Below, one piece after another: positions 44,432-53,415 of a stretch of 64,000 nt of DNA. The notes under the pieces are model-generated. The model was given only the letters and a program-made list of their open reading frames with translations, had not been told where the DNA came from and did no database searches. The number at the start of each line of letters is the position of its first letter. Position 1 is the stretch's first letter. Where the stretch lies: positions 6,154,001 through 6,218,000 of the forward strand of contig NZ_FNTF01000002.1 in NCBI RefSeq assembly GCF_900105495.1, written 5' to 3'. A program made the translations under genes and the position numbers. This DNA comes from Pseudomonas frederiksbergensis. GTDB lineage: Bacteria; Pseudomonadota; Gammaproteobacteria; Pseudomonadales; Pseudomonadaceae.

Positions 44432-45642
44432 CAGCCAGTCACCCTTTCCGGAACCGGTTTGGTCTTCTCGAGCCTGGTGTAGAACGGCATCAGAATGAAG
44501 TAGGCGAAGTACAGGAAGGTACATACCTGCGACAGCAACGTACGGCCTGGCGTTGGAGCCAGAACACCCAACACGCCCAGGATCACGAACGAAATGCAGA
44601 ACACCCAGAGCCAGATCTTGCTCAGCCAGCCTTTGTAGCGCATCGACTTGACCGGACTGCGATCGAGCCATGGCAGGACGAATAGCACAGCGATGGCCGC
44701 GCCCATGGCGATAACGCCCAGGAGCTTGTCCGGAACCGCCCGCAGAATCGCGTAGAACGGTGTGAAGTACCAGACCGGAGCGATGTGCTCAGGAGTCTTG
44801 AAGGCGTTCGCCACTTCAAAGTTCGGCTTCTCGAGGAAGTAGCCGCCCATTTCAGGGAAGAAGAACACGATCGAGCAGAAGATGAACAGGAACACCACCA
44901 CGCCGACGATATCTTTCACGGTGTAGTACGGGTGGAAGGCAATGCCATCCAGCGGTACGCCGTTTTCGTCTTTGAATTTCTTGATGTCCACGCCGTCCGG
45001 GTTGTTCGAACCGACTTCGTGCAGCGCCAGAACGTGCAGCACCACCAGACCGAGGATCACGATCGGCAAGGCAACAACGTGCAGGGCGAAGAAGCGGTTC
45101 AGGGTAATACCGGAAATCAGGTAGTCACCACGGATCCACTGGGTCAGGTCGTCACCGATGACCGGGATCGCACCGAACAGCGAGATGATCACCTGGGCAC
45201 CCCAGTAGGACATCTGGCCCCACGGCAGCAGATAACCCATGAAGGCCTCAGCCATCAACGCCAGGTAGATCAGCATGCCGAACACCCACACCAGCTCACG
45301 CGGCTTCTGGTACGAACCGTAAAGCAGGCCACGGAACATATGCAGGTAAACGACGATGAAGAACATCGAAGCGCCGACTGCGTGCAGCATGCGCAGGATC
45401 GAGCCGTGCTCGACGTCGCGCATGATGTATTCGACGGAAGCAAACGCTTCTTCCGCCGACGGGGTGTAGCTCATGGTCAGCCAGACACCGGTAACGATCT
45501 GGTTAACCAGAACGAGCAGTGCGAGGGAACCAAAGAAATAGAAGAAGTTGAAGTTCTTCGGGGCGTAGTACTTGCTGAGATGGTCTTCCCACATTTTGGT
45601 CGCGGGAAAGCGCGCATCAACCCAATCCATGAACTTGCTCAT
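44431..45642 (-). CDS. petB: Cytochrome b of the bc1 complex
   Basis: 403 residues, eight membrane segments. The haem-ligand histidines lie in RMLHAVGASMFFIVVYLHMFRG and in FFALHVVALPIVILGLVVLHV, and the Qo-site PEWY-equivalent is PVWY (HIAPVWYFTPFYAIL). The ATG at 45642 shares a base with the petA stop. Confidence 0.97.
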   Translation of the reverse strand: MSKFMDWVDARFPATKMWEDHLSKYYAPKNFNFFYFFGSLALLVLVNQIVTGVWLTMSYTPSAEEAFASVEYIMRDVEHGSILRMLHAVGASMFFIVVYLHMFRGLLYGSYQKPRELVWVFGMLIYLALMAEAFMGYLLPWGQMSYWGAQVIISLFGAIPVIGDDLTQWIRGDYLISGITLNRFFALHVVALPIVILGLVVLHVLALHEVGSNNPDGVDIKKFKDENGVPLDGIAFHPYYTVKDIVGVVVFLFIFCSIVFFFPEMGGYFLEKPNFEVANAFKTPEHIAPVWYFTPFYAILRAVPDKLLGVIAMGAAIAVLFVLPWLDRSPVKSMRYKGWLSKIWLWVFCISFVILGVLGVLAPTPGRTLLSQVCTFLYFAYFILMPFYTRLEKTKPVPERVTG

Positions 45643-46235
45643 CACGCTTTCTCCGTATCGACGCCAACGACAATGATGTCATCGGTCTCATAGGAATGCG
45701 GGGGAACTGGCAGGTTCAAAGGCGCAGGTTGCGACTTGTAGACGCGGCCAGCCAGATCGTAGTGGGAACCGTGGCAAGGGCAGAAATAACCACCTACCCA
45801 ATCCTTGCCCAGATCCGCAGGTGCCACTTCTGGACGGAAGGTCGGCGAGCAACCCAGGTGCGTGCAGATACCGATCAGCAGCAGAACCTCTGGCTTGATC
45901 GAACGCGTTTCCGGGTCGACATAGGTCGGTTGTGTCGAGTTCTTGGAGGTCGGGTCAGACAGCTGGCCCTCGATCTTTTTCAGATTCCCCAGGATTTCCT
46001 CGGTACGGCGGACAATGAACACCGGCTGACCACGCCACTCAGCAATCATCTGCTGGCCTGGCTCGATCTTGCTGACATTCACCCTCACCGGTGCACCTGC
46101 GGCTTTCGCCTTGGCACTGGGAAACCATGACCCCACGAACGGGACCGCAGCCCCCACCGCTCCTGCAGCACCCACCACGGATGTGGCTGCTACCAAGAAG
46201 CGACGCCGGCCTGCATTCACGCCGTCATTGCTCAT
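45642..46235 (-). CDS. petA: Rieske iron-sulfur protein of the bc1 complex
   Basis: 197 residues. A twin-arginine signal-anchor (RRRFLVAATSVVG) targets it through Tat. The 2Fe-2S ligands are in CTHLGC and CPCHGSHYD. Together petABC form the ubiquinol-cytochrome c reductase. A 268-base gap with rpsI follows on the upstream side; a promoter is expected there but no clear one was seen. Confidence 0.98.
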   Translation of the reverse strand: MSNDGVNAGRRRFLVAATSVVGAAGAVGAAVPFVGSWFPSAKAKAAGAPVRVNVSKIEPGQQMIAEWRGQPVFIVRRTEEILGNLKKIEGQLSDPTSKNSTQPTYVDPETRSIKPEVLLLIGICTHLGCSPTFRPEVAPADLGKDWVGGYFCPCHGSHYDLAGRVYKSQPAPLNLPVPPHSYETDDIIVVGVDTEKA

Positions 46236-46445
46236 TCAGTCCTCTCCCATCAGCTTTGTGGCCTGTTAAATCAGGCGTCTACTAAGTAAAAATCTGAACT
46301 TATAAAAATTTTGCCGAATGGTAATGAAAAGCCCCAATTCTGACAAGGTAATTACCAAGGGGCTTAACTGCCAAGCCTTGCAGTATAGGGCTTCTACGGC
46401 TGTGGCAAGTTGTCACAGAGCAATTCTTTGATAAATCGCGCCCAT

Positions 46446-46481
46446 AAAAAAACGCCCAGCTTCGCAAGGAAACTGGGCGTT
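46446..46481 (-). terminator. Rho-independent terminator of rplM-rpsI
   Basis: Minus strand AACGCCCAG pairs with CTGGGCGTT around a 13-base loop, then six T. Confidence 0.88.
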
Positions 46482-46503
46482 CTTTTTTGAACGTAAAAGC
46501 GAA

Positions 46504-46896
46504 TTAACGCTTCGAGTACTGCGGACGCTTACGCGCTTTACGCAGACCAACTTTCTTACGTTCAACTTCACGTGCATCGCGAGTAACGAAGCCAGCTTTG
46601 CGCAGAGCGCCACGCAGGGTTTCGTCGTACTGCATCAGTGCGCGAGTGATACCGTGGCGGATTGCGCCAGCTTGACCACTTACACCACCACCGATCACGG
46701 TGACGTAGATGTCGAATTTCTCGACAGTCTCAGTCAGTTCCAGCGGCTGACGAACTACCATGCGGGCAGTTTCGCGGCCGAAGAAATTTTCCAGGGTGCG
46801 GTTGTTGATGGAGATGTTACCAGTACCCGGACGCAGGAAAACGCGTGCGGTTGCGGTCTTGCGACGGCCAGTGCCGTAATTTTGAGTCGCCGACAT
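46504..46896 (-). CDS. rpsI: 30S ribosomal protein S9
   Basis: 130 residues with the S9 start [15 protein letters not shown] and the basic C-terminal tail ending in RPQYSKR, which reaches the P-site tRNA. It follows rplM by 14 bases in the conserved L13-S9 operon. Confidence 0.99.
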   Translation of the reverse strand: MSATQNYGTGRRKTATARVFLRPGTGNISINNRTLENFFGRETARMVVRQPLELTETVEKFDIYVTVIGGGVSGQAGAIRHGITRALMQYDETLRGALRKAGFVTRDAREVERKKVGLRKARKRPQYSKR

Positions 46897-46910
46897 AATG
46901 AACTATTCCG

Positions 46911-47339
46911 TTAAAACTTCAGTTCTTGGGGCTGCTGAGCAGTATGAGGGTGTACAGCGCCCGCATAGACTTTCAGCTTACGATACATGTCGCGACCCAG
47001 CGGGTTCTTAGGCAGCATGCCTTTGACCGCGGTCTCGATCACGCGCTCAGGGGCTTTAGCGATCAGCTTCTCGAAGTTGATCGACTTGATGCCGCCCGGG
47101 AAACCGGAGTGGGAGTAGTAGATTTTGTCGGTGGTTTTAGCACCGGTTACACGAATCTGCTCGGCATTGATAACGACGATGTAATCGCCGGTGTCAACGT
47201 GAGGAGTGTACTCAGCTTTATGCTTGCCACGCAGACGGCTCGCGATTTCGGTGGCCAGACGACCCAGGGTCTGACCTGCAGCGTCGACGACAAACCAGTC
47301 GCGCTGTACTGTTTCCGGTTTAGCAGTAAAAGTTTTCAT
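46911..47339 (-). CDS. rplM: 50S ribosomal protein L13
   Basis: 142 residues: [27 protein letters not shown] and the L13 signature [19 protein letters not shown]. It is an early-assembly 23S rRNA binding protein. In E. coli L13 represses its own mRNA leader; a 40-odd base leader is present here downstream of the candidate promoter. Confidence 0.99.
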   Translation of the reverse strand: MKTFTAKPETVQRDWFVVDAAGQTLGRLATEIASRLRGKHKAEYTPHVDTGDYIVVINAEQIRVTGAKTTDKIYYSHSGFPGGIKSINFEKLIAKAPERVIETAVKGMLPKNPLGRDMYRKLKVYAGAVHPHTAQQPQELKF

Positions 47340-47380
47340 TCTTTATAGCCTCAGGGGCCGCCCTGTAAATTAGACGGCGG

Positions 47381-47409
47381 ATCTTACTGAATAGTGCGTA
47401 CTTTGACAA
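47381..47409 (-). promoter_or_regulatory. Candidate sigma70 promoter of rplM-rpsI
   Basis: Minus strand TTGTCA (47404-47409, 5 of 6), 17-bp spacer, TAAGAT (47381-47386, 4 of 6), about 42 bases before the rplM start. Confidence 0.55.
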
Positions 47410-47584
47410 GTCAAAGGCAGCCGGATACAGACGCTTTCGGGGGCTCGGGTCGGCGCGTCCGTTCAACGGCAAGATTCTTCGGCGGCGGCGCATCACTTCC
47501 ACTGCAGAAAGAGGTGCGCAATTATGCAGATTGCGAAAAATAATTCAACCTGCTTTTATGATTGTTTTGCCCAAGGAGCACCCG

Positions 47585-48625
47585 ATGGACTATCGCCAGC
47601 TAGGCCGAACCAATCTGAACGTGAGTGCAATCTGCCTCGGCACCATGACCTGGGGCGAGCAAAACAGCGAGACTGAAGCCTTCGCCCAGATTGAACGGGC
47701 CAAGAGTGCCGGGATCAATTTCATCGATACTGCCGAGATGTACCCGGTGCCGCCCAAGGCCGAAACCTACGCCACCACCGAGCGCTACATCGGCAATTAC
47801 TTCAAAAGCCGTGGTGATCGCGCCGACTGGATCCTGGCCAGCAAAATCGCCGGCCCCGGCAACACCATCGACTACATCCGCGACAAAAACCTGCGACACA
47901 ACCGCCAGCACATTACCGAAGCCGTGGACGCCAGCCTCAAGCGCTTGCAGACCGACTACATCGACCTCTACCAGCTGCATTGGCCGGAACGCAGCACCAA
48001 TTTCTTCGGCCAACTCGGCTACAAACACCAGACCGAAGCCAACCTCACGCCGCTGGAGGACACCCTCGAAGCGCTGGACGAACAGGTCAAGGCCGGCAAG
48101 ATCCGCCACATCGGCCTGTCCAATGAAACGCCATGGGGCACCATGCGCTTCCTCGCCCTGGCCGAAGCCCGTGGCTGGCCGCGCGCCGTGTCGATCCAGA
48201 ACCCGTACAATCTGCTCAACCGCAGCTTCGAAGTCGGCCTGGCGGAAATCGCTATCCGCGAACAGTGCGGCCTGCTCGCCTATTCCCCGCTGGCGTTCGG
48301 TTTCCTGTCGGGCAAGTACGAAGGTGGCGCACGTCCGCCGAAAGGTCGCCTGAGCCTCTACAGCCGCTTCAGCCGCTATTTCAACCCGCAGTCGGAAGCC
48401 GCTTGCAGTCGTTATGTTGCACTGGCGCGTGAACATGGCCTGGACCCGGCGCAAATGGCGTTGGCGTTTGTCACGCAGCAACCCTTTGTGACCAGCAACA
48501 TCATTGGCGCGACCACTATGGAGCAGCTTGAAAGCAACCTTGCCAGCTTCGATCTGAAACTTTCCGATGAAGTGCTGGAGGGGATTGAGGCGATTCACAA
48601 GGATCACCCGAACCCGGCTCCTTGA
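47585..48625 (+). CDS. Aldo/keto reductase (Tas type)
   Basis: 346 residues, TIM-barrel aldo/keto reductase. The opening MDYRQLGRTNLNVSAICLGTM, catalytic Tyr in DTAEMYP and late NADP site (SNIIGATTMEQLESNL) match Tas-like NADP(H)-dependent members. Substrate is unknown. An AAGGAG box lies 7 bases before the ATG at 47585; a longer frame upstream lacks one. A REP doublet follows. Confidence 0.9.
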   Translation: MDYRQLGRTNLNVSAICLGTMTWGEQNSETEAFAQIERAKSAGINFIDTAEMYPVPPKAETYATTERYIGNYFKSRGDRADWILASKIAGPGNTIDYIRDKNLRHNRQHITEAVDASLKRLQTDYIDLYQLHWPERSTNFFGQLGYKHQTEANLTPLEDTLEALDEQVKAGKIRHIGLSNETPWGTMRFLALAEARGWPRAVSIQNPYNLLNRSFEVGLAEIAIREQCGLLAYSPLAFGFLSGKYEGGARPPKGRLSLYSRFSRYFNPQSEAACSRYVALAREHGLDPAQMALAFVTQQPFVTSNIIGATTMEQLESNLASFDLKLSDEVLEGIEAIHKDHPNPAP

Positions 48626-48642
48626 TCGATAACTAAAAAGCC

Positions 48643-48724
48643 TTCGCGAGCAAGCCCGCGCCCACACTCGATCGCGTATCTCTAAGAGAACTCGGTCTAG
48701 TGTGGGAGCGAGCCTGCTCGCGAT
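48643..48724. repeat. REP doublet, family TTCGCGAGCAAGCCCGC, copy 1
   Basis: TCGCGAGCAAGCCCGCGCCC at left is inverted, with a few mismatches, as TGTGGGAGCGAGCCTGCTCG at right (48701-48723). It lies between the convergent reductase and acyl-CoA dehydrogenase genes. Confidence 0.85.
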
Positions 48725-48747
48725 AGCGGCCTGACAGTCGCTGCAAA

Positions 48748-49884
48748 TCAAAGCGACCGCGCAATAATCTCCTTCATGATCTCGTTGGTCCCCGCATAAA
48801 TCCGCTGTACCCGCGCATCCGCCCACGCCCGGGCGATCGGGTATTCCCACATGAAACCGTAACCGCCATGCAACTGCACGCACTCGTCGAGCACCTTGCA
48901 TTGCAGGTCTGTGCCCCAGTATTTGGCCATCGCCGCGGTCGGCACGTCGAGCTTGCCTTGCAAGTGCAACTCCAGACAGCGATCGACGAAGACCCGACCG
49001 ATCTGAATCTCGGTCGCCATTTCCGCCAGTTTGAAGCGGGTGTTCTGGAAGTCGGCGATTGCCTTGCCGAATGCCTTGCGCTCGCGGGTGTAATCCAGCG
49101 TCCATTGCAACGCAGCTTCAGCCGAAGCAAGCCCGCCGATGGCCACGGTAAGACGCTCTTGAGGCAATTCCTGCATCAGGTACGCAAAGCCCATCCCGGC
49201 CTGCCCCAACAGGTTTTCCTTGGGCACCCGAACATCCTGGAAGAACAGTTCCGAAGTGTCCTGGGCCTTCATGCCGACTTTTTCCAGGCGTTTGCCCTTG
49301 GCGAAGCCCGGGGTGTTGGCCTCCACCAGAAACAGGCTGGTGCCTTTTGCACCAGCTTTCGGATCGGTCTTGGCCACGACAATCACCAGGTCAGCGAGAA
49401 ACCCGTTGGTGATGAAGGTCTTCGAACCGTTGATCACATACTCGTCGCCATCAAGCACCGCGGTGGTTTTCACCCCTTGCAGGTCGGAACCGGCACCCGG
49501 CTCGGTCATGGCAATCGCCGTGACCATTTCGCCAGACACCAGTTTCGGCAGGTATTTGTGTTTCAGCGCTTCACTGCCGTAATGCAGGATGTAAGGCGCG
49601 ACGATGTCCGAATGCAGGGAAAAACCGATACCGGTCAGGCCGAGACGACCGATCTCTTCGATCACCACCGCGCTATAGAGAAAGTCAGCACCCAGGCCAC
49701 CGTATTCTTCCGGCAGATGCGAACAGAGCATCCCCGCCTCCCCTGCCTTGTTCCAGAGTTTGCGGTCGATAAAGCCTTGTTTTTCCCATTGCCCATGGAG
49801 CGGCACGGCCTCTTTTTCGAGGAACGTTCGTACGCTGTCGCGAAAAAGTTCGTGCTCGGAACTGAACAAGGTTCTGGGGATCAT
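48748..49884 (-). CDS. Acyl-CoA dehydrogenase
   Basis: 378 residues with the classic three-part fold. AMTEPGAGSDLQG and FITNG mark the FAD/substrate site in the middle domain, and QLHGGYGFMWEYPIARAWADAR leads to the C-terminal YAGTNEIMKEIIARSL. It should oxidise a fatty or branched acyl-CoA to the 2-enoyl-CoA. The chain length preferred cannot be read. It is divergent from the GlxA-type regulator with 145 bases between, so that regulator could act on it. Confidence 0.92.
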   Translation of the reverse strand: MIPRTLFSSEHELFRDSVRTFLEKEAVPLHGQWEKQGFIDRKLWNKAGEAGMLCSHLPEEYGGLGADFLYSAVVIEEIGRLGLTGIGFSLHSDIVAPYILHYGSEALKHKYLPKLVSGEMVTAIAMTEPGAGSDLQGVKTTAVLDGDEYVINGSKTFITNGFLADLVIVVAKTDPKAGAKGTSLFLVEANTPGFAKGKRLEKVGMKAQDTSELFFQDVRVPKENLLGQAGMGFAYLMQELPQERLTVAIGGLASAEAALQWTLDYTRERKAFGKAIADFQNTRFKLAEMATEIQIGRVFVDRCLELHLQGKLDVPTAAMAKYWGTDLQCKVLDECVQLHGGYGFMWEYPIARAWADARVQRIYAGTNEIMKEIIARSL

Positions 49885-50029
49885 GCGGCACCTGTCGTTA
49901 TTGTTAGCCGGAATTGATCCTCAAAGACTATGCCTCGCCTCCGGCACAGGACACTGGACACATGCGACAAAAAATAAGACGATCCAGCCGTCTGGTGACC
50001 ACTTTCCCCTATAAGAATAAAGTTGAATT

Positions 50030-51025
50030 ATGTCTAACCAAGTCTCCACGCCCTTGCGGCGCGTCAGCATCCTGGCTATCGATCGGGTTTTCGCTTCCAC
50101 CCTCATGCAAGCCAAGGATTTTTTCCACCTGGCCAGCCTGCGTTACGGCAAACAACTGGGCCAAGGCCTGACTCCGGCATTCGAAACCCGCCTGGTCAGC
50201 CCCGACGGCAAACCGGTGAACAGCTTCAGTGACGTGATCATGCCGGTGGATGGCGGCCTGGAAAACGCCGACATCATTGTCCTTCCAGCCTTCTGGGACG
50301 ACTTCGACACCCTTTGCCAACGCTACCCACAGGTCCTGCCCTGGCTGCGTCAGCAACATGCTCGCGGCGCAGTGCTGTGCGGCGAAGCCACCGGGGTGTT
50401 CTGGCTGGCCGAGGCCGGATTGCTCGACGGCAAGGAGGCGACCACTTACTGGCGCTTCTTCAATGCGTTTGCCGAACGCTTCCCACGGGTTCAGCTCAAT
50501 CAGGACAAGCACCTGACCGACGCCGACAACCTGTATTGCGCGGGCGGCACCACTTCGGCCTGCGACCTTTACATCTACCTGATCGAACGCTTCTGCGGCG
50601 CCAACGTGTCCCAGGCCGTGGCCCGCGACATCCTTTATGAAGTGCAGCGCAGCTACTCGCCAGGACGAATCGGTTTCGGCGGTCAGAAGCTGCACCAGGA
50701 TGTGATCATCCTGCAGATCCAGCACTGGCTCGAAGAACATTTCGCCGACAAATTCCGCTTCGAAGACGTGGCTCGCGAACACGGCATGAGCATCCGCAAT
50801 TTCATGCGGCGCTTCCAGACCGCCACCGGCGACAAGCCGTTGCATTACCTGCAACGACTGCGCATCGAAACCGCCAAGGGTCTGCTGTCCGGCAGCCGCA
50901 AGAGCATCAAGACCATCAGCTATGAAGTCGGCTATGACGATGCAAGTTTCTTTGCGCGCCTGTTCCGCCAGCACACCGAGCTCTCGCCGAACCAGTATCG
51001 GCAGCAGTTTCAACAAGCAGCCTAA
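50030..51025 (+). CDS. GlxA-family transcriptional regulator (DJ-1/PfpI plus AraC HTH)
   Basis: 331 residues: an N-terminal DJ-1/PfpI-like domain (about 10-185) and a C-terminal AraC-type double HTH (about 220-325, FEDVAREHGMSIRNFMRRF and ISYEVGYDDASFFARLF). Relatives such as ArgR, CdhR and GbdR sense amino acids or quaternary amines. The elbow that usually holds Cys reads CGEATGVF, with Ala120 at the usual Cys position. It stands divergent to the acyl-CoA dehydrogenase and 225 bases upstream of the amino acid monooxygenase operon; it may control either or both. Confidence 0.9.
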   Translation: MSNQVSTPLRRVSILAIDRVFASTLMQAKDFFHLASLRYGKQLGQGLTPAFETRLVSPDGKPVNSFSDVIMPVDGGLENADIIVLPAFWDDFDTLCQRYPQVLPWLRQQHARGAVLCGEATGVFWLAEAGLLDGKEATTYWRFFNAFAERFPRVQLNQDKHLTDADNLYCAGGTTSACDLYIYLIERFCGANVSQAVARDILYEVQRSYSPGRIGFGGQKLHQDVIILQIQHWLEEHFADKFRFEDVAREHGMSIRNFMRRFQTATGDKPLHYLQRLRIETAKGLLSGSRKSIKTISYEVGYDDASFFARLFRQHTELSPNQYRQQFQQAA

Positions 51026-51034
51026 CGGTTGATA

Positions 51035-51068
51035 CAGGCGCCGCCACGTAATTGCCAAGCGGCGCCTG
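51035..51068. repeat. Inverted repeat after the GlxA-type regulator
   Basis: CAGGCGCCGC is exactly inverted at 51059-51068 around 14 bases. There is no T-run, so it is only a weak terminator candidate for the regulator gene. Confidence 0.45.
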
Positions 51069-51150
51069 CTTGCGAATTAAACTGCCTGTACCAACTGTGT
51101 TTAAAGATAACGATAAAGTGATTATTTCCCTTACATGAAAAACGGAATGC

Positions 51151-51178
51151 AGAGTACCGGACAAGTCCTTTGTACTCT
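51151..51178. promoter_or_regulatory. Interrupted palindrome upstream of the monooxygenase operon
   Basis: AGAGTAC (51151-51157) is inverted as GTACTCT (51172-51178), and inside them GGAC-AA-GTCC forms a second pair. It lies 72 bp before the monooxygenase start and could be an operator or a leader hairpin. Confidence 0.4.
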
Positions 51179-51249
51179 TGCGAGCTGCTTTCTCGAATCG
51201 CCAATATATTCTTCCCGCCAACTGAACCGCACTTCAGGGAAGATCAATA

Positions 51250-53187
51250 ATGACTACGGACATCACTCCCCAACCTCTTTCATGTAACGACAACACCGAC
51301 AATCTCCAGACTAAAAAGAACTGGGCAGGTCGATTCCCCAATCCACCGGACTTGTGCTTTGACTACCGGGCGTTAATCGAACAGGAACATGGCGTCGCAA
51401 AGGCAACCAATCCAACGCATAAAATATGCATCATCGGCGCAGGTGTTACCGGACTGACTGCCGCCCGGGAACTTTACCGTTGCGGTTTTACCGACGTGAC
51501 ACTGATAGAACAATCGACACGCATCGGCGGCAGACACCTGACCGTCCATGGCCGCCATTCAATAAAAGAAAGTCACACTCCTTTCGAGATGGGCGCCATG
51601 CGCTTGCCATTCTTCAATAGGGAAAACGAACCACCTAAAGAGGGTCGATCGCTGATGGCTTATTACGCCAAGGCATTTGACCTGGCGCTATCGGATTTCC
51701 CCAACCCGGGAAGCCAGTGGGTGAGTTCGACCGGTATTTATCTCCAGGAAGGCAGCCTGGGTGGTCGTGCGGATCCGCACATGTTGATCTGGACGAACAA
51801 AGACGGCTTGACCCCTCCACCCGACGAGGCGCTGCAAACGGTTTATGCCAAGTGGAAAACCTTTGCCGCCAGCATGACTCGCCAGGTTGCGCCGATCTAC
51901 GCCACGCCGGAATGGGAAGCTGTCTGGGCGGCAATCGTCGAAAGATACGAGCGTGTTTCGTTTCGCGAGCTGGTCTGTATGCCGGTGCTGGACACCTGGG
52001 ATAAAGACAAACCTGGGGATTTTGGCGGAGTCGGAATGACCTCGCACGAATCAACCCTGTTCTATTCGATAGGCATCGGCGACGGTAGTTGGGGCGCTTT
52101 TTATGACGTGTGCGCGCTCTACCCGCTGCGCACCGCCATTTTCGGATTCAGCAGCCGCCTGCAACTCGTTCACGGCAGGGTCGATTCGTGCGGCGAACCG
52201 CTTCCCGCGCCGTACTTGCACAGCGATGCTGTTCTCGATGCGAAGGGCTTGCCTTTCGACAGTCCGCGCTATATCGGTCTTGCGGCGCTGGACGAATGCT
52301 TGCTGTTCATGAACACCGACAGCGCGCACAAATCGTTCTACGAACATTGTCTTGAAAGGGGCGACGGTTTTTTCACCGACTCTTCCGTCAACAAACTGAA
52401 GAAACTGGACGATCAAAAAATACGTGTCCATTACACGTGGAAATTCAGCCAGCCCTGTCAATCGCAGGAACTGTTCAATGACTTTGACGCGGTCATCATG
52501 ACCCTGCCTTCCTGGCTGATCGAAACGGGTGTCCGGCTCGAAAACTTCAATCAGCACATGTTGCCGTTCGCAATGATCAACGCTTACAAAACAGCACACT
52601 GGGAAACCAGCTGCAAAGTGTATGCGCCGTTAAGTAAATCTTTCCTTTCGAGTAACACCAGAATTCCCCAGGCCATTGTGACCGACAGTTTCATTCATGA
52701 CGTTTACAGCTATCGCTACAACGAGAATTATCCGTACGACTGCATATTATTAAGTTACACATGGGAGGATGACGCCACCAAACTGGCGTTGTTCAACGAC
52801 CAGGAACTGGTGGCGAAGTGCGTAGAGGAACTCGACCGGATATTGATGAATTGCGCCAATATCCAGGAGAGGATTTCTCCCTATATTCAAACTGAACAAG
52901 CGTTGGTCCAACGCTGGATGACGGACAGAAACGCCTTGGGCTGCGCCAAGCTATACAGGCCCGGCACTTATTACGACGCAGTGAGCCTGATGAAGTACAA
53001 CCGGGATTTCTCACATCTGTCCGGCCTGTATTTTTGCGGAGAATCGTTTTCGGTCGATGCCGGCTGGACAGAGCCCTGTTTTCGCGGCGCCGTGGATGCG
53101 GTGATTCATATCTGCAATAAAACCGCAGCGGTGTTCAATGGCGGATTCTGCATGAGCGACTACCCGCAATACCGCATCCGCACCTGA
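51250..53187 (+). CDS. Flavin-dependent L-amino-acid 2-monooxygenase-like amine oxidase
   Basis: 645 residues. The FAD loop GAGVTG is at 63-68, RIGGRH at 91-96 follows the ribose-binding acid, and the substrate-domain motif MGAMRLP is at 114-120. Later come LLSYTWEDDATK and the C-terminal FAD motif (GLYFCGE 592-598, GWTEPCFRGA 605-614). These match the Trp (IaaM), Lys (DavB) and Phe 2-monooxygenases, which turn an L-amino acid into the amide with loss of CO2. At 645 residues it is longer than IaaM and DavB (about 560) by an N-terminal arm and a central insert. No signal peptide. Codons such as ATA and TTA are more frequent than in neighbours. The downstream amidase supports a monooxygenase rather than a plain oxidase; the substrate is unknown. 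Confidence 0.8.
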   Translation: MTTDITPQPLSCNDNTDNLQTKKNWAGRFPNPPDLCFDYRALIEQEHGVAKATNPTHKICIIGAGVTGLTAARELYRCGFTDVTLIEQSTRIGGRHLTVHGRHSIKESHTPFEMGAMRLPFFNRENEPPKEGRSLMAYYAKAFDLALSDFPNPGSQWVSSTGIYLQEGSLGGRADPHMLIWTNKDGLTPPPDEALQTVYAKWKTFAASMTRQVAPIYATPEWEAVWAAIVERYERVSFRELVCMPVLDTWDKDKPGDFGGVGMTSHESTLFYSIGIGDGSWGAFYDVCALYPLRTAIFGFSSRLQLVHGRVDSCGEPLPAPYLHSDAVLDAKGLPFDSPRYIGLAALDECLLFMNTDSAHKSFYEHCLERGDGFFTDSSVNKLKKLDDQKIRVHYTWKFSQPCQSQELFNDFDAVIMTLPSWLIETGVRLENFNQHMLPFAMINAYKTAHWETSCKVYAPLSKSFLSSNTRIPQAIVTDSFIHDVYSYRYNENYPYDCILLSYTWEDDATKLALFNDQELVAKCVEELDRILMNCANIQERISPYIQTEQALVQRWMTDRNALGCAKLYRPGTYYDAVSLMKYNRDFSHLSGLYFCGESFSVDAGWTEPCFRGAVDAVIHICNKTAAVFNGGFCMSDYPQYRIRT

Positions 53188-53197
53188 GACCTTGCCC

Positions 53198-53223
53198 GAA
53201 CCAATGCGCCTGCGCGTTGGTTC
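53198..53223. repeat. Hairpin after the monooxygenase gene
   Basis: GAACCAATGCGC pairs with GCGCGTTGGTTC over CT (one G-T pair), 11 bases after the stop. It lacks a T-run; it may weaken read-through or protect the upstream mRNA. Confidence 0.45.
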
Positions 53224-53415
53224 TGCCTGCGTCAAACCGCTCTATTACGCCATCTTGCGCCCCGGCAGGGAAACCCGGGCGCTCTGCCCTGCGCGATCTT
53301 CGGACACGGACTACAGCTCAAACGGAAGCCGCTGACTTACGCAAAAACGCCATTTCAACTCTTAATAAACACGCAATTAAACAGCGTGAATAACAATAAA
53401 AAGAGGTCATCCCGA

